A stretch of DNA of 64,000 bases from Cepaea nemoralis (GCA_014155875.1 JACEFZ010006318.1:1112001-1176000); one strand, 5' to 3'. Positions 12,480 to 23,662 are shown, numbered from the stretch's first letter. The notes: generated from the letters alone by a model not told the origin. Program-made: numbers and translations.

Positions 12480-13289
12480 AAGCAGCAATTGGACCCATGC
12501 ATATACAGATGGATCAGCCAAAAATTCAGTAGAGAATGGAGGAGGAGGAATTCTCCTAAATTTAAAAAATGGAGTGAAAAAAACACATTCAGTGGCAACT
12601 GGAAAGTTTTCAAGTAACTTCAAAGCGGAGGTAGAGGCTCTGAAAACTGCAGCAGAAATGCTCTTTGATGGAGGAAAATAAAGACACGCAAATAGCTATC
12701 TTTACAGATGCAAAGTCAGCTGTCTCAATACTGAAGAGCAAAAACAGCACAGAACTAGCTGACCTAAGAGCAGCACTCCATGGTCTATGCCAGAAATCCA
12801 AAAAAGTTGTAATACAGTGGATCCCATCACATTGCAGTATACCTGGAAATGAAGAGGCTGACAGACTGGCAAAAGAGGGCGGACGACTACCACAGCCTGA
12901 CATAGACATAACCTATAATGAGGCAAAGAGGTTGATAAAAAGCACTTATAGAACCAAATGGGAATCAGAGCATCCAGGCCACCAGAAGGATGATGCATAT
13001 TACAAACTCGACCGAAGAGAACAAGTAGCAATCTTCAGACTCCGCACAGGACATAACAGGCTGAAATACCACTTGTTCAACAAACTAAAGATAGGAGATA
13101 CAGATGAATGTAATTGTGGAACTGGTAAAATGACAGCTAAACATTTGCTGCAAGAGTGCCCAATATATGCAGAACAGAGAAAGATATTTTGGCCCACACC
13201 TGCTTCATTCGAGGACAAGCTTTATGGAGATATCAACAAGCTCAAGTCGACTGCAGCTTACTTTAACTGTATTCAGGTTGACATTTAAA
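12480..13289 (+). pseudogene. LINE RNase H and C-terminal Cys-rich region, broken
   Basis: AYTDGSAKNSVENGGGGILL supplies the first catalytic Asp, and FKAEVEALKTA the Glu. After a frameshift at about 12675, IFTDAKSAVSIL gives the second Asp, and IQWIPSHCSIPGNEEADRLA contains the final H and D motifs. A short linker leads to CNCGTGKMTAKHLLQECPIY, a common Cys/His pattern at the end of I-type LINEs. The stop is at 13286-13288. Confidence 0.87.
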
Positions 13290-13989
13290 TGTACATGAAG
13301 AAGTTTTTAGACTGCCACACTTCATACCACAGGCATGTCGGCTACACAAGCCTCCCAGAGGCATGAAATGGAATATTGCTTGGATAGCAAATCCATTACG
13401 TGGAAAGTCCGAATCGAAAGCTCACTGTGTGGGCTTCATAAAAGGTGGAAAAAGCGTCCTAGTGGCACAAAATGGAATATTGCTTGGATAGCAAATCCAT
13501 TACGTGGAAAGTCCGAATCGAAAGCTCACTGTGTGGATGTCATCTGCAAACTGCATTCTTCTGGCTTCTGGAAGAACAGCCTATGGTGAACGGAAGGCCC
13601 AATATACGGAAGTAAGGCTAAGCAGCCATGTGCAGGACGTGACGATTCCTTGGGTGAGCCCAGTACCAGAGCGCTGTGTGATGGCTCTGCAATTATGGAA
13701 GCCTCCTTGGATGGCGGGGAATGCCCATGGTCTGCCCCTGCCTTCCCTTGAGGGCCGACCAGGATGCCTTTGGCTGTTCTATATGGGCCAGCTGGGATGG
13801 GAGATAACACCACAACAGTGAGAGTCTAACGTCCTAAGAAACCCCCCGGGAAGGTTAACCTGGTCAACAAATGCCCGCAGAAGTCGGATGTGTCGGCCTA
13901 ACGGCGCAAGAACGCAGCTCTGCTGTAAACAGGCACAACGCAATCACGTCCGAAAAAAAAACCGGATGAACGAAGAAGAAGAAGAAGAA
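13290..13989 (+). repeat. Dispersed repeat R (plus copy) with (GAA)n tail
   Basis: The segment lies between the LINE stop and the right minisatellite block. It has an internal 104-bp step duplication: atggaatattgcttggatag at about 13366 and again at 13470. It ends in cgaagaagaagaagaagaaa directly against array sequence. It is either the 3' untranslated region of the LINE or a separate element that shares its tail. Minus copies at 3654 and 4320 and a fragment at 26635 occur without LINE coding sequence, which favours a mobile 3' unit. Confidence 0.65.
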
Positions 13990-16450
13990 AGTACATACTG
14001 TGTGATAAAGTAGATGTATAGTATATGACTGCATGATAAAGTAGATATAGTACATACTGTGTGATAAAGTAGATGTAATAGTACATACTGTGTGATAAAG
14101 TAGATGTAATATTACATACTGTGTGATAAAGTAGATATAGTACATACTGTGTGATAAAGTAGATATAGTACATACTGTGTGATAAAGTAGATGTAATAGT
14201 ACATACTGTGTGATAAAGTAGATGTAATAGTATATACTGCATGATAAAGTAGATAGTACATACTGTGTGATAAAGTAGATATAGTACATACTGTGTGATA
14301 AAGTAGATATAGTACATACTGTGTGATAAAGTAGATGTAATAGTATATACTGCATGATAAAGTAGATATAGTAACATACTGTGTGATAAAGTATATATAG
14401 TACCATACTGTGTGATAAAGTAGATATAGTATATACTGCATGATAAAGCAGCATATAGTACAATACTGTGTGATAAAGTATATATAGTACATACTGTGTG
14501 ATAAAGTGGATATAGTATATACTGTGTGATAAAGTAGATGTAATAGTATATACTGCATGATAAGTAGATATAGTACATACTGTGTGATAAAGTAGATATA
14601 GTACATACTGTGTGATAAAGTAGATATAGTACATACTGTGTGATAAAGTAGATGTAATAGTATATACTGCATGATAAAGTAGATATAGTAACATACTGTG
14701 TGATAAAGTAATATAGTACATACTGTGTGATAAAGTAGATATAGTATATACTGCATGATAAAGCAGATATAGTACATACTGTGTGATAAAGTATATATAG
14801 TACATACTGTGTGATAAAGTGGATATAGTATATACTGTGTGATAAAGTAGATGTAATAGTATATACTGCATGATAAAGTAGATATAGTACATACTGTGTG
14901 ATAAAGTAGATATAGTACATACTGTGTGGTAAAGTAGATGTAATAGTATATACTGCATGATAAAGTTGATATAGTACATACTGTGTGATAAAGTAGATGT
15001 AATAGTACATACTGTGTGATAAAGTAGATGTAATATTACATACTGTGTGATAAAGTAGATATAGTAATACTGTGTGATAAAGTAGATATAGTACATACTG
15101 TGTGATAAAGTAGATGTAATATACATACTGCGTGATAAGTAGATATAGTACATACTGCATGATAAAGTATATATAGTACATACTGTGTGATAAAGTAGAT
15201 ATAGTATATACTGTGTGACAAAGTAGATGTAATAGTATATACTGCATGATAAAGTAGATATAGTACATACTGTGTGATAAAGTAGATATAGTACATACTG
15301 TGTGATAAAGTAGATATAGTACATACTGTGTGATAAAGTAGATATAGTACATACTGTGTGATAAAGTAGATGTAATAGTATATACTGTGTGATAAAGTAG
15401 ATGTAATAGTATATACTGCATGACAAAGTAGATATAGTACATACTGTGTGATAAAGTAGATATAGTACATACTGTGTGATAAAGTAGATATAGTACATAC
15501 TGTGTGATAAAGTAGATATAGTACATACTGTGTGATAAAGTAGATATAGTATATACTGCATGATAAAGTAGATATAGTACATACTGTGTGATAAAGTAGA
15601 TATAGTATATACTGCATGCTAAAGTAGATATAGTACATACTGTTTGATAAAGTAGATGTCATAATACATAATGTGTGATAAAGTAGATGTAATAGTACAT
15701 ACTGTGTGATAAAGTAGATATAGTACATACTGTGTGATAAAGTAGATATAGTACACTCTGTGTGATAAAGTAGATGTAATATTACAAACTGTGTGAAAAG
15801 GTAGATGTAATATTACACACTGTGTGATAAAGTAGATGTAATATTACACACTGTGTGATAAAGTAGATGTAATATTACATACTGCGTGATAAAGTAGATG
15901 TAATATTACACACTGTGTAATAAAGTAGATGTAATATTACACACTGTGTGATAAAGTAGATGTAATATTACATACTGTGTGATAAAGTAGATGTAATAGT
16001 ACACACTGTGTGATAAAGTAGATGTAATATTACATACTGTGAGATAAAGTAGATGTAATATTACACACAGTGTGATAAAGTAGATGTAATATTACATACT
16101 GTGTGATAAAGTAGAAGTATTACATACTGTGTGATAAAGTAGATGTAATAGTACATACTGTGTGATAAAGTAGAAGTAGTACATACTGTGTGATAAAGTA
16201 GATGTAATAGTACATACTGTGTGATAAAGTAGATGTAATATTACATACTGTGTGATAAAGTAGAAGTAGTACATACTGTGTGATAAAGTAGAAGTAGTAC
16301 ATACTGTGTGATAAAGTAGATGTAATATTACATACTGTGTGATAAAGTAGATGTAATATTACACACTGTGTGATAAAGTAGATGTAATATTACATCCTGT
16401 GGGATAAAGTAGAAGTAGTACATACTGTGTGATAAAGTAGATATCAAAGC
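13990..16450. repeat. 28/31-bp minisatellite array, right block
   Basis: About 2.4 kb of the same units as at 8365-9196, mostly gataaagtagatatagtaca (28-bp type) in the left half and the gatgtaatattacatact type in the right half. A run of distinctive variants at 16018-16100 (actgtgagataaag, then acacacagtgtg) is the same as at 9115-9195. The very long minus-strand open frames here (572 and 542 codons of YYIYFITQY type) are artefacts of unit length and base composition. Confidence 0.94.
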
Positions 16451-18049
16451 ATAGACTACACAAACAGTAGAAAGGGAAGACAATAAGCAAGTTACAAATG
16501 GATATTAAGAAAAGAAATAAATGAGAAGATACGAACTTGGATACTATTTATTATCGCACTTACATTTCCCCTGTATTTCCAAAAATAATTTCCACCAGTA
16601 TTTGTGCACTTATAGTATCGCTGTATCAGTGCTAGGAAACCTGCATTCTAAAAGTACATTGTCTGCTATCTATCTTAGTCACATTCACACTTACCTTCAA
16701 CCTACTCATCATCTGCCTTGACATTGACTGCCAAGGTGAGCTTTTAGTAGACCAAATAGGTGAAAATCAATCGAGGCTAAGTTAGGATTTTAAGGTGGAC
16801 ATTCAAGAATTTGCCACTCTAGCTGTTCAAGTTTCCACTAAGTTTATCATGCTGCATGCGTCGTTACCAGAATCACACATGCTATAAATGTTCAGCTGAG
16901 GGTAGGGTTTATAATTTTGAAATTTAACCTGTATGATGGCCTATTTGGCCTGTTCTTTTCAATTTTTAACTGTGGAGGGAGTTTTACCATTTACAGTGTG
17001 CATACAGATCCTTCAAAGTTATTGTCCTTAATTGAGAAGGTCTGATGTTTAATCCACTACACCAGGATGATAAAGAAGTATACAATTTTTTCTTATTTGT
17101 AAAAATCCACACAGTCCAGATTGTGAATCGAACCAGGACTGCACAATCCAAAGGTTTACATGTATCCTAATACTCAGTCCTCACCGGTGGAAGTATAAAT
17201 GATGTAAAATATAATGAAAGCTATGAGAACTAAGAGCAGATTATTGCAGATATCAGTATGCCTGGATGCGCAGACGTAGAATAGAGACGAGACACTTGAG
17301 ACATATCTGCGAAATAACATAAAGATTATATATCCGATGTCACTGTTAGTTAGTTAGTTAGTTAGTCGACAGATCATCCTCGTTGCACATCGAACCATTC
17401 AGTCCATAAGTGCTCGGATCCCCTCCTCAGCAAATCCCGCAGCGTGTAGCGGCTAACGACGCCAGTTCTGTGTTGGTTTATCAATCTTCTTTGGCTTCTG
17501 TGCAGAGGGTCATCAAAAAATGTATGAGATCATGAAAAGACTTGTAAACAACTATAAAATTATTACTGTTTCGGTGATGTATCCAGTTTCAGAATCAACT
17601 AGGGTGCTGAATAACTGTCCCAGGAAATAGAACAAGGGGAAACCAGACATTAATTGGACATATACAATGCAGAAATGACCAGAAAATGAACCCCGGCAGG
17701 AATTGAAGTGCTGAGATAAACACATGTGAAATCAAGCCATTCAGAGTACAGGCATGAGGGTGGGGATGGGAATGGCAGGTTCTCTGGTGAATTCTTATGT
17801 TTTGGGAAACAGCAAGGCAAAACATAAATGTGATGTAGTCAACACATCACCAAACAAATGTTTGGTTGGCAATAGAACAAATAGGTTACTAAAGTCAATG
17901 AATACTGACAAGAAAAACTTTAGAATGCACTGTTTCTTTTCTGTGTTATTAATGCACTCTTTTCTAGTTAATTAATTGAACTACTGCCCAAGAAAGCTGT
18001 TACTAAACTCCTTTCTGTCTCTGATAATTATTATGCTAGCTCCTTCTGA
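16451..18049. other. Intron sequence without a gene; tRNA-like remnant near 17100
   Basis: AT-rich and unique-looking. At 17100-17160 the complement contains ctggttcgattcacaatctg, a good Pol III B-box-like string, suggesting a decayed SINE. A (GTTA)n microsatellite lies at 17346-17366. No coding exon was recognised. Confidence 0.45.
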
Positions 18050-18290
18050 CCCAGACATTCATTTCACTCAAGTGGCATCCTCTTCCTCTCCTCCACCTTT
18101 TCTGCATCTTTCTATCCTTTCCCAGTGAATCACAGGCTCACAACCATGTCAGGCCCTTTGTATACTTGTTTTTGATTGGTTGGACTTTGCAACTCAAGTT
18201 TTCTATATTGTGAAGAAGCTAGTCTCATGACCACCCTCCTTTGTTGCCTTTATTATATTATTGGTTACAGTATTACTATTCTTTGCTTCC
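18050..18290. repeat. Dispersed repeat, copy 2 (partner at 890-1165)
   Basis: It contains ctcctccaccttttctgcat, then ctttgtatacttgtttttga and the ttttctatattg..agtctcatgaccaccctcctt block, in the same order as at 890-1165. It abuts the minus-strand LINE fragment at 18299. Confidence 0.5.
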
Positions 18291-18294
18291 TTTC

Positions 18295-18795
18295 ATCATC
18301 ATGTTCCATGCCGATAAATGTGGGTGGTCATGTTTCGCCATCTCACACGATCACCAGAATTGTGGATCAGCTCTATGTTCTTGTCTCGACCATACCATGT
18401 GGCCAAGCCATCAAGGTATTTACTTCTCTGCCTTCCCTTTGTTCTTTTCCCCTTAATCTTACCAGTTGTCACCAAATTCTCCAACTTATTTCTTCTCATA
18501 ACTTGTCCAAAAAATTGTGACTGACTACATCTAATTTATCCAATCAGTTTAGGGTTTTCATTTGTTTCTTGTAGGACTTGGTCATTGATTTTTCTGTCTG
18601 TCCATGGTATTTTTTGCATTTTCCTCAGAAACCACATTTCCACAACCATCAGGTGTTTTTCAGCTTGTCTGCTCATTGTTCACGCTTCACAAAAGTATAG
18701 GTTCTATGTAGCACTTCCACACTCTTTTTTCTCATTGCAATTGACATCTTTTTATTGTTCAGTATGTTTTCCATCTGGCAAAAGGCTACCTTCAC
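18295..18795 (-). mobile_element. LINE family L2 (RT C-terminal fragment), minus
   Basis: The complement encodes NKLENLVTTGKIKGKRTKG, then YLDGLATWYGRDKNIELIHNSGD and ending RHGT. This is the C-terminal tail that follows the RT in the element also seen at 48030-48680 and 50035-51375. The part at about 18660-18795 on the complement covers AFCQMENILNNKKMSIAMRKK, so about 0.5 kb of the 3' end is present with frameshifts. It ends against the 15-bp satellite. Confidence 0.75.
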
Positions 18796-19640
18796 CATGG
18801 CGAAGACAGGCATGTGTGAGACTGGCATATGTGAGACTGACATGTGTGAAACAGGCATATGTGAGGCAGGCATGTGTAAGACTGACATGTGTGAGACTGA
18901 CATGTGTGAGACTGACGTGTGAGACAGGCTTGTGTGAGACTGACATGTGTGAAACAGACCTGTGTAAGATTAGCCTGTGTGAGACAGGCATGTGTGAGAC
19001 TGATATGTGTGAGACTGAATGTGTGAGACTGATGTGTGAGACAGGTGTGTGTGAGACTGACATGTGTGAGACTGACATGTGTGAGACGGGCCTGTGTGAG
19101 GCTGACATGTGTGAGACAGGCATGTGTGAGACTGGCATATGTGGAACTGACATGTGTGAGACTGACATGTGTGAGACGGACCTGTGTGAGACTGACATGT
19201 ATGAGACGGATATGTGTGAGATGGGCCTGTGTGAGACTGACATGTGTGAGACTGACATGTGTGAGACTGACATGTGTGAGGCTGACATGTGTGAGACGGG
19301 CCTGTGTGAGACGGGCCTGTGTGAGGCTGACATGTGTGAGACAGGCATGTGTGAGACAGGCATGTGTGGAACTGACATGTGTGAGACTGACATGTGTGAG
19401 ACTGGCATGTGTGGGACTGACATGTGTGGGACTGGCATGTGTGTGACTGACATGTGTGAGATGGGCCTGTGTGAGACTGACATGTGTGAGACTGGCATGT
19501 GTGAGACTGACATGTGTGAGACTGACATGTGTGAGACTGACATGTGTGGGACAGGCATGTGTGAGACTGGCATGAGTGAGACTGGCATGTGTGAGACTGA
19601 CATGTGTGAAACTGACATGTGTGAGACAGACATGCTAACC
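18796..19640. repeat. 15-bp minisatellite, about 55 copies
   Basis: The unit is catgtgtgagactga with common variants (gggcctg, aggcatg). Since 15 is a multiple of 3, the + strand reads repeated MCETD/MCETG and the minus strand SVSHM/SQSHTC, giving open frames in several registers. It starts abruptly at the LINE fragment end. A small outlier block lies at 19830-19895. Confidence 0.94.
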
Positions 19641-19829
19641 TCGAGCCCTCCATCTTCTTAATAGAAGCATATAAGTTTATTAATGCCTTCTCCTTTAAAG
19701 AGGTTAAATAAAGATCCATGTAATTTATATAGGTTTGTGCATAGTAGGTGAATAATGGGACTACTACGACTGAAAAACGTCATTTCATTCATATAATGAA
19801 TATCTGTTGGTACATAAACAAACATATTG

Positions 19830-19895
19830 ATGTGTGAGACTGGCTTGTGTGAGACTGACGAGTGTGAGACTGACAGGTGTGAGACTAACATTGAT
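19830..19895. repeat. Detached block of the 15-bp minisatellite
   Basis: Four or five units (gtgtgagactgacgagtgtg type) sit 190 bp beyond the main array. The intervening 19641-19829 is unrelated AT-rich sequence, so an insertion or deletion split the array. Confidence 0.8.
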
Positions 19896-19934
19896 ATGCA
19901 TGATATGCACGATTTATGATCAACACCAGGTTTA

Positions 19935-20000
19935 TTTTCTAGGCAAGTTTACTTCAGTAGTTTGCCATTGCTTTCTGAGCAAGAAGTCAACGTTTAAGAT
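19935..20000 (-). mobile_element. SINE family A, 3' fragment (minus)
   Basis: cttcagtagtttgccattgc followed by tttctgagc is the complement of the conserved family A core (agaaagcaatggcaaactac). Only about 65 bp remain. Confidence 0.55.
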
Positions 20001-20070
20001 CAACTTAATGCCGGTGTAAGTGTTGAACTCCCTCCCTCACCATCAGTACACTGTATGTTTAAGAGTGAGT

Positions 20071-20275
20071 AGCTGAAAAACAGGGTAATTTTATCCAGGT
20101 AATATATATCCATCAATATTTAACAGAAAATCAATTGCAGAACCCAAACTGAAAAACAGGGTAATTTTATCCAGGTAATATATATTTATCAGCATTTAAC
20201 AGAAAATCAATAGCAGAACTTCCAACTGAAAAATAAAAGTTATATCATCCAAAAACAATATATTTATAGATGCAT
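20071..20275. repeat. 76-77-bp tandem repeat, about 2.7 copies
   Basis: ctgaaaaacagggtaatttt recurs at 20073 and 20149, and a diverged version starts at 20226. The array lies 430 bp upstream of the ligand-binding-domain exon at 20701. Confidence 0.8.
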
Positions 20276-20700
20276 AATGGGACAACAGTAAGAAAACTTC
20301 TACACAGTTCCAGTGTCCCACTGGATATTGAACAATATTGTCACCTTCACTGTCTTTGTCAGCTGTATGTACAGATGTCTGTCCGTTCAGATTTTATCAC
20401 TTTTTCTATGCTTCTTCTGACCCTCTTCTTACCTGTGGGTTTCAGTACAGAACACTTTGCTATTTTTAATTGTTCTTTATTAAAGTCTACACCCTGTACA
20501 GCTTCCATTTTTTCATCTTTATGTACACCTGCATCGGTTTGTGGGGGATCCTCTGACATAATGTCACATTCATTGTGACATCTGGTATCTCACTCAAGAG
20601 ATACGTGCATGCGTTTGTGTGAGTAAAAGTGAAGATACCTTGTATACACCTTGATGTGTGTTGTGTATGTGTGACAGATGTATTCTCTATTTATCCGCAG

Positions 20701-20827
20701 CATCGTGCCAAGTCAAATTGTTTTGATGCAAGCAGATTCAAGGATGAGGATTCAACATGGGAAAAAATGATGGAGCATTTCCACTTCCACGCTAAATGTA
20801 TTGTACGTTTTGCCAAACGAGTGCCAG
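20701..20827 (+). CDS. Nuclear receptor, ligand-binding domain exon (helix 1 to helix 3)
   Basis: The exon follows a good acceptor (ttctctatttatccgcag) in phase 0, matching the donor of the hinge exon. It encodes about 42 residues ending HAKCIVRFAKRVPG, then a donor (gccag|gtaaga) in phase 1. FAKRVPG is the first half of the nuclear receptor ligand-binding-domain signature: F/W-A-K, then a hydrophobic patch in helix 3. The upstream intron of about 13.4 kb is filled with minisatellites and a LINE. Confidence 0.88.
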
Positions 20828-21294
20828 GTAAGAAAATATCTACATTTTTATTATTTATAGGCTGGGGAATAAAGCGTATAGAAATAATGTTTACAGTGGC
20901 CCGTAGAATGTATTAAACTTTTGTGTATTCACATTTACTTTGGTTTGGTAGTCTATTGCTATTTATTTGCAGTTTGTTCTGTTTTTCTTGTCCCTTTTCA
21001 CCCCAGCAGACAAGAGAGCCATGACCATTGATTTCATTAAAAGCAATTTTAGTATTTTGCAATATTAGAGAAAATTGATCATCATAAAGTTGACAGATTT
21101 TGCTTGAATGTGTAGTAGTAGTTTCTACTGTTTTCACTTTTATCTTGTATTCTGTAAATTATCCTATAAAGTAATAACATTGTTTCTGTTATTGTCTGAT
21201 CTTGTTACGTTTTGTGACATATTCAGGGAGTGTGCCTATTTGGACAGTTTTAATTTTGTTAAGTAAATAAAATTTGACCAAAATAACACACACA

Positions 21295-21427
21295 CATGCA
21301 CGCACGCTCGTACGAACGAGAGAAAGAGAGAGAGTGTGTGAGAGAGAGCGAAAGAGTGTAAGAAAGAGAGAGAGCAAGAGAGAGAGAGTGTGAGAGTGAG
21401 AAAGAGTGTGAGAGAGAGCGAGAGAAC

Positions 21428-21507
<80 letters not shown>
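21295..21507. repeat. (GA)n microsatellite with impure left arm
   Basis: A pure AG dinucleotide run spans about 21430-21507, preceded by 130 bp of GA-rich sequence broken by gtg and gcg. It produces long Ser/Leu minus-strand open frames, which are not genes. Confidence 0.95.
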
Positions 21508-21709
21508 ATGTTTGCAAACATAAGTACAGATGTAAAGAGCTCTTTTCCATGCCTTGAGGTGTATTGAGTATGTGGTGTTAGCCCCATATTTGTATAAACC
21601 AACCAGCACTCAATGGCTGATGTAATCACTATCACCACCTTTATTTTCCTGACTATTTCCTGGTACAGTTTTAAACTGGGTCAGCCTGAGAAAAAAAGTT
21701 TGTTGCATA

Positions 21710-22070
21710 TCCTCTACAGGACGTAGCTGTCAATTTTGTGGCTGCTTGGGATTCCTGGGCAATTTTACGTAGTTTGCCATTGCTGATCTTTGTGGCGAAG
21801 GGCTTACGGACATGGTTCGTAATCCTGTATACCTGCCTTCGAAACACAGTTGCACGCGATTTGGCAGCAGACCGTGTTGCGTTAGTGTTGCATTGGTGTC
21901 AGTGCCAGTTGTTCAGAAAGCAATGGCCAACTACTGATCGTAAAACTTGCCAAGGAATCACAGCGGCAGAAATACTGGTGTTGACTGCGATGTCCTGTAA
22001 TAAAGGATATGCAAAAAAAAAAAAGTTTGCCATTGTTTTCTGAATGACCGGCACTCATACCTTTGTCTCT
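21710..22070 (-). mobile_element. SINE family A (minus copy), split by a later insertion
   Basis: 21710-21782 reads as the complement of the family A 3' part (tatcctctacaggacgtagc, then gggcaattttacgtagtttg). After the plus-strand SINE inserted at 21783-22023, it continues as ttgccattgttttctgaatg and gaccggcac. The outer copy is therefore the older of the two. Confidence 0.75.
21783..22023 (+). mobile_element. SINE family A, nested insertion with 12-bp target duplication
   Basis: The element starts ctgatctttgtggcgaaggg, has a B-box-like GTTC at about 21840 and the family core agaaagcaatggccaactac. It ends gatatgc plus an A-run. The 12-bp string agtttgccattg flanks it at 21771-21782 and 22024-22035. 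It lies within an older minus-strand copy of the same family. Confidence 0.88.
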
Positions 22071-22149
22071 AAATGAACACAAGACAGTCTGCTTCTAAAT
22101 CACCTACAGATGTATGTTGAACATGGTATGCAGGATTACGAATTGCATT

Positions 22150-22295
22150 CGTAACCTCTTCGCCATAGTCCTGGCTGAGAACCCAGGAGAATTTACAAAA
22201 AATAAAAAACCTTTGTTTTGACAGGAATTCAAACACATGACCCCTGGACTCCCAGGCAAGCTTGCTAACCACAGCACTACAGGTTCTCAAAAACC
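22150..22295 (-). mobile_element. tRNA-derived SINE head (minus), family C-like
   Basis: On the complement: gtgctgtggttagcaagctt, then gcctgggagtccaggggtca and gtttgaattcctgtc. This gives an A-box (TGGTTAGCAAG), an anticodon-arm-like region and a B-box (GTTTGAATTCC). The body ends near 22150. Confidence 0.6.
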
Positions 22296-22451
22296 ATGGG
22301 GGAAAAAAGAAAGAATGAAAAGAACAATAATACCATCTTTACATTTTCACATTCTGTTACTGCATTCTTTTCTCATGAATTCATATTTTATTGAATGTGT
22401 AAACTTATTCTGAAGAGTATGTGTTTAATTGTTGGAGTTTTTGTTCCCCAG

Positions 22452-22603
22452 GATTTAGAAGGCTTAAAATAGATGACCAGGTGTTACTACTTCGTATGGC
22501 CACATACAGCTTAGTTATTCTGAACCACAGTCGGGCATTTGAACTTGAAACTGGATTTTACAACTACTTCAATTTTTCACAGAAAGAAATAGAGAAAATA
22601 TGT
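22452..22603 (+). CDS. Nuclear receptor, ligand-binding domain exon (helices 3-5)
   Basis: The acceptor (tttttgttccccag) is in phase 1 and joins the previous exon to give FAKRVPGFRRLKIDDQVLLLRM. This completes the canonical signature with F-x-x-L, the DQ pair and the LLL/LLR stretch that line the coactivator groove. The exon continues to FNFSQKEIEKIC and ends at tgt|gtaaga in phase 0. The DQ-x-x-LL core is intact, so there is no sign that the fold is lost. It sits between a nested pair of SINEs on its left and a 56-bp repeat array on its right. Confidence 0.9.
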
Positions 22604-22704
22604 GTAAGATATTTCATGTCCTTTTTGTTGAAGTGCTACATTTGTCAGTGTTTTATGTTAAATGTAATTGGGAGACTGCATATTATCATTTATATCAAGG
22701 AATA

Positions 22705-22965
22705 ATTAAGATTCCAGATTGGCAATGGGAAACACTACAGTATCACTTACATCAAGAAATAAGATAGATTTCAGATTGGCAGTGGGAGACTCTACATTAT
22801 CATTTACATCAAGAATTAAAATAGATTTCAGATTGGAAGTGGGAGACTACATTATCATTTATATCTAGGAGTAAGTAAGAGTTTAGATTGGCAGTGGGAG
22901 GCGCTCATTATGACTTACATCAAGGAATAAGAAAGATTTCAGATTGGCAGTGGGAGACTGTGATG
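22705..22965. repeat. About 56-bp tandem repeat, 5 copies
   Basis: The string (a)gattycagattggcagtggg recurs at about 22711, 22767, 22824, 22882 and 22937, with intervening catttacatcaaggaataa-type sequence. The array begins about 100 bp after the donor of the exon at 22452. Confidence 0.85.
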
Positions 22966-23284
22966 TCATTTTCATGAGATGTAATTAATAAGGAGCATGT
23001 AACCAAGCATTTAGGATAATAATGATAATAGCCTCCTTCATACATATCTGACTATGTTTTGATGTATCATATGAACAGGAAGTCACCAGCCACATAGTCT
23101 GGCACTCCATTCATATGATTTTATAACGTTTCAAATTCAGTCTGGGCAGTGTCCTTTATGGCCATCTTTTAAATTAATTGAAAAACGAGGTTTATTGATA
23201 TGCACAACCTGTATGCAGAATCTCCTAGTTTTCTGCTCTTATCTGAGAGGGGTAGGCATCTGATCTGATACTTCAGCTTCTGGA

Positions 23285-23468
23285 GGAAAGGGGTGAAGTG
23301 TCTGGAAAAGGTCAAGTTAACTAAATAACAAGGACAGAGTTTTGTTTAGAAAAAGTGAAGTTAACTAAATAACAAGGACAAACTAGTGTCTAGAAAAGAT
23401 GAAGTTAATTAAATAATAAAGACAAAATGTAGTCCAGAAAAGATAAAGTTAATTAAATAAAAAGGTGA
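23285..23468. repeat. About 55-bp tandem repeat, 3-4 copies
   Basis: The string gtgaagttaactaaataaca, followed by aggacaaa, recurs with single-base changes. It is intronic, 70 bp upstream of the exon at 23539. Confidence 0.8.
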
Positions 23469-23538
23469 ATGTATATTAATGTAGTAACTGTTTAAAGCAG
23501 AAAGAGTTAAATGCTTGTTTTGTCTTTCTGGTTGCTAG

Positions 23539-23662
23539 GAATTATTTCCAGAGTTTGATGTCATCCACTCTCACTACAAGCATACAGGGATCATGTTACA
23601 GCGACTAGGTCTCACGGATCAGGAGTATGCTTACATGTCATGCATGCTTCTGCTCAATGATG
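23539..23662 (+). CDS. Nuclear receptor, ligand-binding domain exon (helices 6-8)
   Basis: The acceptor (tttctggttgctag) in phase 0 opens ELFPEFDVIHSHYKHTG, followed by LQRLGLTDQEYAYMSCMLLLND. The pattern L-x-L-T/D-x-E-x-A followed by a hydrophobic helix is the usual helix 7-8 segment of nuclear receptors. The exon ends at aatgatg|gtatgg in phase 1, which agrees with the next acceptor. Confidence 0.87.

Larger units (their letters stand above)
9197..13289 (+). mobile_element. Non-LTR retrotransposon (I-superfamily type LINE) inserted in the minisatellite
   Basis: In order on the + strand there is a leader (9197-9590), an APE-type endonuclease, reverse transcriptase, RNase H and a C-terminal Cys-rich segment (CNCGTGKMTAKHLLQECPIY). 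This EN-RT-RNase H order is that of I/Nimb-like LINEs; Jockey and RTE elements lack RNase H. The frame is broken several times (about 9892, 10360-10500, 11050-11100, 11375-11400, 12385, 12675), so this copy is dead. No separate ORF1 is visible. Both ends abut minisatellite units, as expected of an insertion. A fragment of the same family's 3' end is at 23945-24070. Confidence 0.88.

Noticed and set aside
13864..15728. Minus-strand open frames of 572 and 542 codons of YYIYFITQY type, resembling membrane proteins
   Set aside because: They coincide exactly with the 28/31-bp minisatellite. All three minus frames are open because the unit lacks stops. No start context, splice sites or conservation signals are present.
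18585..19719. Cys-rich MCETD repeat protein (+) and SVSHM / SQSHTC repeats (minus)
   Set aside because: It is a 15-bp satellite read in several registers on both strands. Opposite frames are equally open, and the array begins inside LINE debris.
21189..21638. Ser/Leu-rich minus-strand frames of 104-149 codons
   Set aside because: They are a translation of the (GA)n microsatellite.
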